From contig DASWIS010000002.1 in the NCBI GenBank assembly GCA_036397555.1, positions 1 to 40,786 on the forward strand: 40,786 bases of DNA. The letters run 5' to 3'. This stretch comes from Candidatus Zixiibacteriota bacterium. Lineage in GTDB: Bacteria; Zixibacteria; MSB-5A5; WJJR01. Position numbers and translations under genes: made by a program. The notes under the pieces were generated by a model. It saw only the letters and a program-made list of their open reading frames with translations. It had not been told where the DNA came from and did not search any database. How positions within the stretch are numbered: the first letter of the stretch is position 1; each line of letters opens with the position of its first letter. Below, in pieces: positions 34,364 through 40,786 of the stretch.

Positions 34364-34657
34364 TTAGGAAGAGCGAGGCGGTCGGAACAGACCCTGGGGG
34401 TCGCATTGGACCGAGACATCAGAGGATGACTCGGCGATCTCACCGAGACACATCAATGAGTTGACCCGTACATCGAGCAGCGGCACGACACAAAAAGAAC
34501 AGGCGCAATGGCAGGCGCAGATTTCATCGCAACGCGCTTCGTCGCAACAGTCTTCTGCGTCACAGATGACACACGTGGCGTATCCCGCAAACAGCGCCAC
34601 CAGTATCAGCAGGCCGACCAACCGGCCGGACATTGTATCGGATAGTCTCATGACCAT
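34364..34657 (-). CDS. Small Cys-rich secreted or membrane protein
   Basis: 97 residues with a membrane or signal segment (LVGLLILVALFAGYAT, about 13-28) followed directly by a dense Cys block: CVICDAEDCCDEARCDEI then CACHCACSFC, eleven Cys within about 33 residues together with one His and several Asp/Glu. The tail contains two more Cys. The composition suggests metal binding in the periplasm, like small copper or zinc scavengers. It is the first gene before the RND adaptor and pump on the same strand, and a promoter/dyad precedes it. No family is recognised. No clear Shine-Dalgarno stands before ATG 34657 or ATG 34651, so it may be translated from a very short leader. Confidence 0.65.
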   Translation of the reverse strand: MVMRLSDTMSGRLVGLLILVALFAGYATCVICDAEDCCDEARCDEICACHCACSFCVVPLLDVRVNSLMCLGEIAESSSDVSVQCDPQGLFRPPRSS

Positions 34658-34674
34658 GGACGTATCGTCGGGCG

Positions 34675-34703
34675 ACTATATGCCGATAAGACAATTATCG
34701 GCA
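34675..34703 (-). promoter_or_regulatory. Putative promoter and operator dyad of the metal-efflux operon
   Basis: TGCCGATAA (34681-34689) and TTATCGGCA (34695-34703) form a perfect 9-bp inverted repeat around GACAA. On the minus strand TATAGT (34675-34680), a five-of-six match to a -10 box, follows immediately. The -35 region within the dyad is poor. The dyad would cover the spacer, the usual place for a metal-responsive repressor or activator. No T-run follows it, so it is not a terminator. The start site would lie about 11 nt before the Cys-rich gene. Confidence 0.5.
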
Positions 34704-34786
34704 CATCGGGGTTCCCAAAGGACGCGAATAACACCGAGTCTTCGGAATCATGAGCCGATGAGACATCCGGGCGTAGCGGCGCCGGC

Positions 34787-35032
34787 CTACTGGTGGGCGG
34801 CGACTACGGCGCTCCGGACACCCGGCAGGTGCTCGTTGCACCATCCACGCAGGTGGGTCGCGGTGACTACGGATTCTCTGGCACGCGCTTCTCCGATCAC
34901 CACGCCGCAGACATCGCACCGCAGACGGATGACCTGGCCTGAACCATGATACACTCTCGGTTTTCTTGTACGCGAAGGCTGGATAGAATTGGCCATTGGG
35001 ACGGGTGAGACGCTCCTTTGTTGACCCTCCAT
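34787..35032 (-). CDS. Small Cys/His (zinc-ribbon-like) protein
   Basis: 81 residues from ATG 35032, or 69 from ATG 34996 (MANSIQPSR). A good AAGGAG lies at about 35008-35013, but it is 15 nt from ATG 34996. The core reads VIRLRCDVCGVVIGEARA, then HLRGWCNEHLPG, that is CxxC and CxxH about 25 residues apart, a likely zinc site. No membrane segment. TATAAT on the minus strand overlaps ATG 35032, which favours the shorter start. It lies upstream of the metal-efflux dyad on the same strand. I do not recognise a family. A chance frame is possible but the paired metal-ligand motifs argue for a real protein. Confidence 0.5.
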   Translation of the reverse strand: MEGQQRSVSPVPMANSIQPSRTRKPRVYHGSGQVIRLRCDVCGVVIGEARARESVVTATHLRGWCNEHLPGVRSAVVAAHQ

Positions 35033-35421
35033 TATACACTCATCCTCGTGCCAAACCTACAACCATGGGAAGAATCCCATCCGGACGCTCTTTACTCAAG
35101 GGCATCAACAAGGGACCGGCTCATTCGATGACGGGAGCGAACGATCCAGTTGTCGTTACGCATCGGCTCGTAAGCGGCTCCAGCGTAAGGACATCGCACT
35201 GCCGACGATGTCGGGAGGCGCTCCGAAGAACGCTGCTTCGAGTTAAACACCCCTGTCGTCGTTCGCGCGAGATAATTCGAGGATTCCCTGCGTTTCTTTC
35301 GTATAATGACTCGGCACCGGCGACGGGGGCCGCTGGTGTTTCTGAGCTTTCCGCACTCCTGCTTACAGCTTCAGACACCTTATCCCCCTAAATGGCATTG
35401 GCCAGACAGGAAGACCGTATC
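35033..35421. other. Divergent intergenic region with a hairpin and weak promoters
   Basis: The region separates the minus-strand Cys/His protein from the plus-strand helicase. On the minus strand TATAAT lies at 35031-35036 with no good -35. On the plus strand TATAAT lies at 35303-35308, again with a poor -35, implying a leader of about 105 nt for the helicase. A hairpin GACATCG (35190-35196) / CGATGTC (35206-35212) sits upstream of that box. Open frames here have no ribosome binding site or motif. I see no known riboswitch or cold-shock box. Confidence 0.4.
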
Positions 35422-36804
35422 GTGAATGACTTCTCAAAGTTTGCCCTGCACCCCGACCTCATACGCGGCGTAACGGGCCTGCACTTCACTCAACCGACTC
35501 CGATTCAGAGGGATGCGATTCCGCCGGCGCTGGCGGGGCATGACATCCTGGCCTGCGCGACCACCGGATCCGGAAAGACCGCTGCGTTTGCGCTGCCGAT
35601 TCTGCAGAGTTTGCTGGGCGGCCAACGCGGAGCGACCCGCGCCTTGGTTCTCACGCCGACGCGTGAATTGGCCGCACAGATCGTCGACCACATCAAGTCG
35701 CTGGCCAAACGGACCAACATCACCTGCGCGGCAGTCTTCGGTGGGGTCGCCATCGGTCCTCAGGAACAGGCGTTTCGCCGCGGAGTCGACGTGATCGTGG
35801 CAACGCCGGGACGGTTGCTCGATCATTTCCAGTATCCTTACGCGCGACTGAATGCCCTGGAGTTCCTCGTTCTCGATGAGGCCGACCGCATGCTCGACAT
35901 GGGTTTTCTCCCCGATGTCCGTCGGATACTCAAACATCTGCCCGACCGGCGTCAGACGCTCTGTTTCTCGGCGACACTTCCTCCGGAAATCGTGCTGTTG
36001 TCGCAGCAAATCCTCCAGCATCCGGTCCGGGTCAATGTCGATCGCAAGCCGGAGGCGGCATCCGGGATCAATCACGCAGTCTATCCGGCCCGCCAGGACT
36101 TAAAGCCCGCGCTCCTGGTGGAACTACTGCGCCGCAATGGGATCAAGAACGCCTTGGTCTTCATGCGGACGAAGCACCGTGCCAATCGGCTCGCGACCTA
36201 CTTGCGCCAACGGGGGGTAAAATGCGAGCGCATCCACGGTAACCGCAGCCAGAGTCAACGCACCGAGGCCCTGGCGGGGTTCAAATCGGGACGGTTTCAG
36301 GTGATGGTTGCCACCGACATCGCGGCACGGGGAATCGATGTGGATTCCCTGTCCCACGTCGTGAATTTTGATGTTCCTAATATGCCGGACAGTTACATCC
36401 ATCGTGTGGGACGCACCGCGCGGGCTTCCCGTACCGGCGATGCGTTTACGTTTGTGTCTGAAAGCGAGGAGGCCGATCTGCGCGCGATTGAACAGGCGCT
36501 GGGACGACGGCTGCCGCGTCTGACGATGGCTGGATTCGATTACGCCGCTCCGCGACCCGTTGCGGACGGTGGGACTCGATCCGGACGGGCCACGCCGGCT
36601 CGGAGACACTCCGCCCCCGGCGGGAGGTCGAGGCCGTCGACGGCACACCGCCTGACGCCTGCCTGTGTGATTGGCGAACCGTTGGAGTCGGCCGCACGGT
36701 TTGAGGTGTCAGCGAACTTGACGAGCGGACTGAACGTTGAGCATGGACGGCGGATCAAACGAGCCGCGAAAAGCGGATCACGAAGGTCGCCTTATCGACG
36801 CTGA
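35422..36804 (+). CDS. DEAD-box RNA helicase (RhlE-type)
   Basis: 460 residues from GTG 35422, chosen because AGGAAG (35408-35413) lies 8 nt upstream; ATG 35392 has no ribosome site. The helicase motifs are complete: Q motif (FTQPTPIQ), ATTGSGKT (motif I), PTRELA (Ia), ATPGRLLD (Ib), DEADRMLDMGF (II), SAT (III), ARGIDV (V) and HRVGRTAR (VI). After residue ~390 a basic tail of about 75 residues, rich in Arg, Ser and Gly, replaces a structured domain, as in RhlE. Family knowledge: RhlE-type helicases remodel RNA in ribosome assembly and in mRNA decay, often at low temperature. The desaturase starts just after its stop. Confidence 0.94.
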   Translation: MNDFSKFALHPDLIRGVTGLHFTQPTPIQRDAIPPALAGHDILACATTGSGKTAAFALPILQSLLGGQRGATRALVLTPTRELAAQIVDHIKSLAKRTNITCAAVFGGVAIGPQEQAFRRGVDVIVATPGRLLDHFQYPYARLNALEFLVLDEADRMLDMGFLPDVRRILKHLPDRRQTLCFSATLPPEIVLLSQQILQHPVRVNVDRKPEAASGINHAVYPARQDLKPALLVELLRRNGIKNALVFMRTKHRANRLATYLRQRGVKCERIHGNRSQSQRTEALAGFKSGRFQVMVATDIAARGIDVDSLSHVVNFDVPNMPDSYIHRVGRTARASRTGDAFTFVSESEEADLRAIEQALGRRLPRLTMAGFDYAAPRPVADGGTRSGRATPARRHSAPGGRSRPSTAHRLTPACVIGEPLESAARFEVSANLTSGLNVEHGRRIKRAAKSGSRRSPYRR

Positions 36805-36807
36805 TCC

Positions 36808-37902
36808 GTGCGGATCGATGTCGCTGTAGAGAGGATTCGGCTCTTGACTGTTACAACGAACGGTGCCGAGAGAGTCAGCACAATGCACCTCGAGTTCCGG
36901 CCCGAGCTCCGTGACAGTCTCTTCCAATTGCTGAATACGGCGATTCCGTTTGCGGCCGTGTGGTTTCTGATGCTGCAAAGTCTTCGGGTTTCGTATTGGA
37001 TCACACTCGTTCTGGCGGTCCCGGCGGCGGGGTTTCTGGTGCGGCTGTTCATCATTCAACATGATTGCGGCCATGGATCGTTCTTCAAAAACCAGCGGGT
37101 CAACAATGGACTCGGTTTCATACTGGGTGTCCTGACGCTCACCCCCTACGGGTACTGGCGAAGGACACACGCGATTCACCACGCCACCTCCGGTAATCTG
37201 GACCGGCGCGATTTCGGTGACATTACCACGCTGACCGTTCGTGAATACCGGTCGCTGTCTCGCGTCCGGCGGCTGGGCTACCGGCTCTATCGCAATCCGC
37301 TGGTGCTGTTCGTCATCGGCCCGTTCTACCTTTTCGTTTTGAAGCATCGATTCCCGCTCGACCTGCCGCTGTCATGGAAGCGTGAATGGCGCAGCGTCAT
37401 TTTGACGAATCTTTGTATCGGCGGACTCATCGCCCTCATGTGGTGGGCTGTCGGCGGCATGGCATTCCTGAAAGTTCAGTTGCCCATCACGATGCTGTCG
37501 GGCACTGCGGGCATATGGCTGTTCTATATTCAGCACCAATTCGAGGACACGTACTGGCGCCGGCAGCCCTCCTGGGGTTATCACGATGCGGGATTGCGGG
37601 GCAGTTCCTTCTACGATCTGCCGAAGATCATCAACTGGTTTTCGGGGAATATCGGCGTTCATCACGTCCATCATCTCAACAGCCGCATACCGAACTATCG
37701 ACTGCATGATTGTCTCCAGGCGCACTCGCAGTTGCAGAATGTGACACGGCTCACGATGGCCGACGGCTTGCGCTGCGTACGCCTGAAACTCTGGGACGAG
37801 GATTCCGGCCAAATGGTCGGTTTTCGTGAAGCGCGCGTCCGACCATCCCAGTCTCCGATCCCAAGAGTCCGGCCCACCGAAACGACTGAAGCAGTGCGAT
37901 AG
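36808..37902 (+). CDS. Membrane fatty acid desaturase
   Basis: 364 residues from GTG 36808. TTG 36844 has AGAGGA about 8 nt upstream, and ATG 36883 (MHLEFRPEL) is also possible. The three His boxes are in place: HDCGH (85-89), HAIHH (121-125) and HHVHH (285-289), which hold the di-iron centre. Several hydrophobic segments lie between them (about 44-80, 100-115, 165-180, 195-240). It resembles acyl-lipid desaturases that introduce double bases of unsaturation in fatty acyl chains, using ferredoxin or a similar donor. It directly follows the helicase, a pairing that would make sense for adaptation to cold, but no regulatory evidence is visible. The C-terminal ~25 residues are disordered. Confidence 0.92.
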   Translation: MRIDVAVERIRLLTVTTNGAERVSTMHLEFRPELRDSLFQLLNTAIPFAAVWFLMLQSLRVSYWITLVLAVPAAGFLVRLFIIQHDCGHGSFFKNQRVNNGLGFILGVLTLTPYGYWRRTHAIHHATSGNLDRRDFGDITTLTVREYRSLSRVRRLGYRLYRNPLVLFVIGPFYLFVLKHRFPLDLPLSWKREWRSVILTNLCIGGLIALMWWAVGGMAFLKVQLPITMLSGTAGIWLFYIQHQFEDTYWRRQPSWGYHDAGLRGSSFYDLPKIINWFSGNIGVHHVHHLNSRIPNYRLHDCLQAHSQLQNVTRLTMADGLRCVRLKLWDEDSGQMVGFREARVRPSQSPIPRVRPTETTEAVR

Positions 37903-38177
37903 TCATGCCAGGCGATGCCGGTACCGGCGGCACGCTCTCTGGTGGATAAGTCGCTGCCGGGTTTGGTGTTATGTTCGCCGGATTTGAGCTTAAGGGATCG
38001 ATCCGATCAGACATCACCGGCATCTGCCGTGCGGCCGTGGCTTCGCTGCCCTGCTTAACTGGCTATTGACTTCGTCTTTTTCCTCTGCGTAACTCGCTTG
38101 TGCAGTACGTCTACATGGTCTCGCCCATGGCCCGGCTTGGGCCAATAGCGACAAGTCAATAGCAAGGGGAGGAAATT
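37903..38177 (+). promoter_or_regulatory. Structured upstream region of the HYR protein gene
   Basis: A perfect 11-bp inverted repeat, GCTATTGACTT (38062-38072) and AAGTCAATAGC (38153-38163), ends 2 nt before the ribosome binding site GGGGAGG (38166-38172). CAATAGC also occurs at 38143-38149, so GCTATTG has two alternative partners. Between them TGGCCC (38128-38133) pairs with GGGCCA (38139-38144). TTGACT at 38066-38071 could be a -35 box, but the -10 is poor. The rest shows no gene. Confidence 0.4.
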
Positions 38178-40786
38178 ATGAACAGCCGCATCTGGTGTCG
38201 ATGTTGTGTGTCCATCGTCGCACTTGTCGTTTCGCTGACAAATGTCGGACACGCAGCCGAGCAGTCCTCACAGCGCCACCAGCCGTCGACTCTTTCCAGC
38301 AACGAGGCAACGGTCTGTGTGCTGACGATCAACTGTCCGGCCGATAAGACCATCCAGTGTCATCAATCGAACAATCCGTCATTCACCGGGACGGCGACCT
38401 ATACATCGAATCCTGATTGCGGCACGGTGACCTTGACTTACAGCGATGCGGAGACGCCGGGCGGATGTCCGGCCGAGAAAACCATCGCGCGCACCTGGAC
38501 GGCGACCGCCACCAGCGGCGATATGGCCAGTTGCGTTCAGACCATCTTCGTCGAAGACACCACACCGCCCTCGTACGGCGGCACGTGCGGCACGAATGCG
38601 AACTATCAGTGCGTCTCACAAGTCCAGCCGCTGGCACTCGGCGGAGTCGGTCCGATCGATCAATGCGATCCGTCGGTTTCGATTTCCAGCTCGCGCAGCG
38701 ACAATGGCGGCTCCGGATGTCCCGGCGATCCCTTGATCTTCACGGATGTTTTCTCGTTTACCGACGACTGCGGCAACTCATCTCAATGCGTGCGCACTCA
38801 TACCGTCATCGACGATACGCCGCCGGTCTTCACGGTCTGTCCGGCCGACTTCGACGCCGGCTGTTTCGCCAATGTCCCACCGTGTGATCCGGGTGATGCG
38901 ACCGCGACCGACAACTGCAGCGCGGTCACCATCACCTGCAATGACAGTCCGCCGCCGGGAGGCGGTTGTTCCGGCACGATCACGAGGACCTATACCGCCA
39001 CCGATGCCTGCGGCAACACGGAGACTTGCGTGCAGCTTATTACGGTCTCCGACGATCCCCCGACGATCGTCTGCCCCGACGACTTCAGCGTCGATTGTCT
39101 CGCCGATGTGCCCGCCTGCGATCCCGGCGATGCCACCGCCACCGATGACTGTGGCGGTGTGACGGTGACCTGCAGCGATGGCCCCCTGGTCGGTGGCACC
39201 TGCTCGGGCACCATCACGCGGACTTTTACGGCGACCGACGACTGCGGCAATCAGACCTCGTGTGATCAGATCATCACGGTGACCGGCGATGTGCCCGCGA
39301 TCTCATGCCCCGCCGACTTCGATGTCGCCTGTCTCGAAGATGTCCCGCCGTGCAATCCCAACGATGCGACCGCGACCGCCAATTGCGGCAGTGTGACCAT
39401 CACCTGCAGCGATGGCCCGCTGGTCGGCGGACCATGCTCCGGTACAATCACGCGCACATACACCGCGACCTACGAGTGCGGCGGGGTAGCGTCGTGTGAT
39501 CAGATCATCACCGTGCTGGGCGACATTCCGACAATCACGTGTCCGGACGATTTCAATGTCGGCTGTTTGGCCGAGTTGCCGCCATGCGATCCCAACGACG
39601 CGACGGTGACGACCAACTGCGGCTCGGTAACAGTTACGTGCAGCGACGGCCCTCTCGTCGGCGACCCGTGCGGGGGCACGGTGACCCGCACCTACGTCGC
39701 TACGTCCGAGTGCGGCAGCATGGCCTCCTGCGATCAGATTATCACGATCGGCGGCAGCTCATCGGTAACGATCTCCTGCCTGTCGAATATCATTGTCCAA
39801 CGCTTTGCCGACTTGCCCCCGTGTGATCCGAATGATGCGACCGTCACCGGCGGGTGCGACGTGGTCGTCACCTGCTTCCGCTCCAGTGTCGGCGGTGTGG
39901 GGTGCACCGATGTTTCGGTTCCGATCACGTACACGTACACGGCCACCGATGCCTGCGGCAACGAGGCGTTCTGCGAGCGGGTGGTGACGGTGCTGCGTCC
40001 CGATTGCCCCTTCTTCGTGGCGGCGGGGGACGTCTCATCGCCGGTGGATGTCGCGGTCGGCGGACGGTCAACCATTCCGATTCGTTTGGACTCCGCGCAG
40101 TCGGATGTCGGCTCCTTCGAGCTGGCCTTCGCCTATGATGACAACGTCTTCAGCATCGCCCAGGTCGAACGGGGATCCGCCTTGGCGGACTGGGAGTACT
40201 TCACCTACCGTTTGGAGACCGGCGTGATCCGTCTGATCGCCATGGCGGATTTGGCCAATGGTGCGATGCATCCCCCGTCGTCGGCGTACCGTCCGGTGGG
40301 GGTGTTGGCCAATGTGACGGTCAATGTGACCCCCAACCGTCAACTGGCGGGTCAGAGTGTCTACTGGCAGGCGTGTCTGGATGGCTGTACCGACAACACC
40401 ATCAGCAGCCGGTCGGGAGACATGACCTTCGTGATGGCGGAGTCGGACTATGAAAACTGTGAAGCGTCGCTGTCCGGCAGTGTGCTGCCCGGTGTCCGGT
40501 TGGCCAGTGCCCAGATGCGGATCGTGGAGCCGGCGGGATCACGGGGTGACATCAACCAGAACGGTCTCTCCTATGAGGTCGGCGATGCGATCCTGCTGGT
40601 CAATTATCTGATCAATGGCGTGGAGGTATTCTCCGAAGATGCCGCGCTGCGGGCATTACAGGTGCAGGCGGGAGATGTCAACGGGGACGGGGTGTCCCTG
40701 ACGGTGGCGGATCTGACCTACCTGATCCGGGTGATCAGCGGCGCGGTCAGTCCGACCATCGAGGCGAAGCTGAGTCCGTATGCGGG
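38178..40786 (+). CDS. Secreted HYR-repeat / cohesin-like / dockerin protein, 3' truncated
   Basis: At least 869 residues; the frame is open to the end of the window. ATG 38178 has GGGGAGG 5 nt upstream. A signal peptide (VSIVALVVSLTNVGHAA) leads to seven HYR-like immunoglobulin repeats (two diverged, then five in strict series). The repeats have CP.D, CDPxDATxT, CS.GP and TYTATD.CGN. A cohesin-like domain follows (about residues 613-735: PVDVAVGGRSTIPIRLDSA, GSFELAFAYDDNVFSI). The end is a canonical dockerin with two calcium loops, GDINQNGLSYEVGDAILLV and GDVNGDGVSLTVADLTYLI. The dockerin differs from the NVFDVVK type of the other two genes. A surface-adhesive or scaffold role is inferred. 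Little or nothing may be missing: the dockerin is nearly finished. Confidence 0.85.
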   Translation, partial: MNSRIWCRCCVSIVALVVSLTNVGHAAEQSSQRHQPSTLSSNEATVCVLTINCPADKTIQCHQSNNPSFTGTATYTSNPDCGTVTLTYSDAETPGGCPAEKTIARTWTATATSGDMASCVQTIFVEDTTPPSYGGTCGTNANYQCVSQVQPLALGGVGPIDQCDPSVSISSSRSDNGGSGCPGDPLIFTDVFSFTDDCGNSSQCVRTHTVIDDTPPVFTVCPADFDAGCFANVPPCDPGDATATDNCSAVTITCNDSPPPGGGCSGTITRTYTATDACGNTETCVQLITVSDDPPTIVCPDDFSVDCLADVPACDPGDATATDDCGGVTVTCSDGPLVGGTCSGTITRTFTATDDCGNQTSCDQIITVTGDVPAISCPADFDVACLEDVPPCNPNDATATANCGSVTITCSDGPLVGGPCSGTITRTYTATYECGGVASCDQIITVLGDIPTITCPDDFNVGCLAELPPCDPNDATVTTNCGSVTVTCSDGPLVGDPCGGTVTRTYVATSECGSMASCDQIITIGGSSSVTISCLSNIIVQRFADLPPCDPNDATVTGGCDVVVTCFRSSVGGVGCTDVSVPITYTYTATDACGNEAFCERVVTVLRPDCPFFVAAGDVSSPVDVAVGGRSTIPIRLDSAQSDVGSFELAFAYDDNVFSIAQVERGSALADWEYFTYRLETGVIRLIAMADLANGAMHPPSSAYRPVGVLANVTVNVTPNRQLAGQSVYWQACLDGCTDNTISSRSGDMTFVMAESDYENCEASLSGSVLPGVRLASAQMRIVEPAGSRGDINQNGLSYEVGDAILLVNYLINGVEVFSEDAALRALQVQAGDVNGDGVSLTVADLTYLIRVISGAVSPTIEAKLSPYA
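38838..40000 (+). repeat. Five tandem HYR repeats with a 78-residue period
   Basis: Units begin at 38838, 39072, 39306, 39540 and 39777, at intervals of 234, 234, 234 and 237 bp. Each codes for a CP/CL start, CDPxDATxT, CS.GP..GG.CSG and TYTATxxCG. Units 2-4 share long near-identical DNA around the segment encoding VTCSDGPLVG. The strict period and DNA similarity point to recent tandem expansion. Confidence 0.9.

Noticed and set aside
34681-34703. The 9-bp dyad as a terminator of the small Cys/His gene
   Set aside because: No T-run follows on either strand and a -10 box adjoins it, so an operator is the better reading.
34996-35391. Open frame of 131 codons before the helicase
   Set aside because: It overlaps a more protein-like minus-strand gene and promoter-like sequence, shows no motif and has unsuited residue composition.
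38838-40000. Regular 234-bp periodicity that might suggest a CRISPR or satellite array
   Set aside because: The units are in-frame coding repeats (HYR domains) with no short repeat/spacer pattern; the same holds for the SBBP repeats at 2500-3843.

Overview
The window reads as a GC-rich bacterial chromosome segment, probably from an uncultivated lineage of the FCB superphylum (Zixibacteria or a neighbouring candidate phylum). That placement is inferred from the very large secreted mosaic proteins (SBBP propellers, HYR repeats, parallel beta-helices, cohesin- and dockerin-like modules), one C-terminal domain resembling type IX secretion sorting domains, and densely packed housekeeping genes on both strands. 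No rRNA or marker protein in the window fixes the taxonomy.

Layout. 1-1293: the 3' end of an IS3-family element abuts a large serine recombinase that has lost its catalytic N-terminus. 1655-6811: a ~1720-residue secreted SBBP/GEVED/dockerin mosaic, closed by a strong terminator. 7093-8771 (minus): tRNA-Asn, two small proteins and MurQ. 8904-12731 (minus): a secreted protein built from an internal duplication of a beta-helix/Fn3/Ig block. 12862-13425: a PNPOx-like flavoprotein. 13464-15170 (minus): a lamin-tail/cadherin/dockerin secreted protein. 15367-17035 (minus): ruvX, a tiny membrane protein and mltG. 17308-19726: an orphan protein, tag, and a DUF6607-type gene broken by two single-base frameshifts.

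19973-22431: a promoter, a 38-codon reading frame with four consecutive Cys codons, mutually exclusive antiterminator and terminator stems, then a beta-carbonic anhydrase. This has the full architecture of a cysteine-sensing transcription attenuator and is the best candidate for an undescribed system here. It is followed by a membrane-fused spermidine-synthase-like protein. 22432-24038 (minus): two lipoproteins sharing a domain, one of them carrying a trypsin-like protease. 24277-25572: dienelactone hydrolase and YajQ. 25615-27767 (minus): GH25 lysozyme and a BaiN/HI0933 flavoprotein.

27849-34657 (minus): a likely heavy-metal efflux operon made of a Cys-rich small secreted protein, a membrane-fusion protein with a duplicated Cys/His module on its N-terminus, a CusA/CzcA-type RND pump (GTGA overlap) and a secreted HExxH protein. 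A perfect 9-bp dyad overlaps the putative operon promoter. No outer-membrane channel gene is present. 34787-37902: a small Cys/His protein, an RhlE-type DEAD-box helicase and a fatty acid desaturase. 38178 to the end: a secreted HYR-repeat/cohesin/dockerin protein that runs off the window.

Themes: extracellular display (four giant secreted proteins and two dockerin styles), cell-wall turnover (MurQ, MltG, GH25), metal defence, and Cys-centred regulation. Everything was read by eye; family names rest on motif recognition, not searches.
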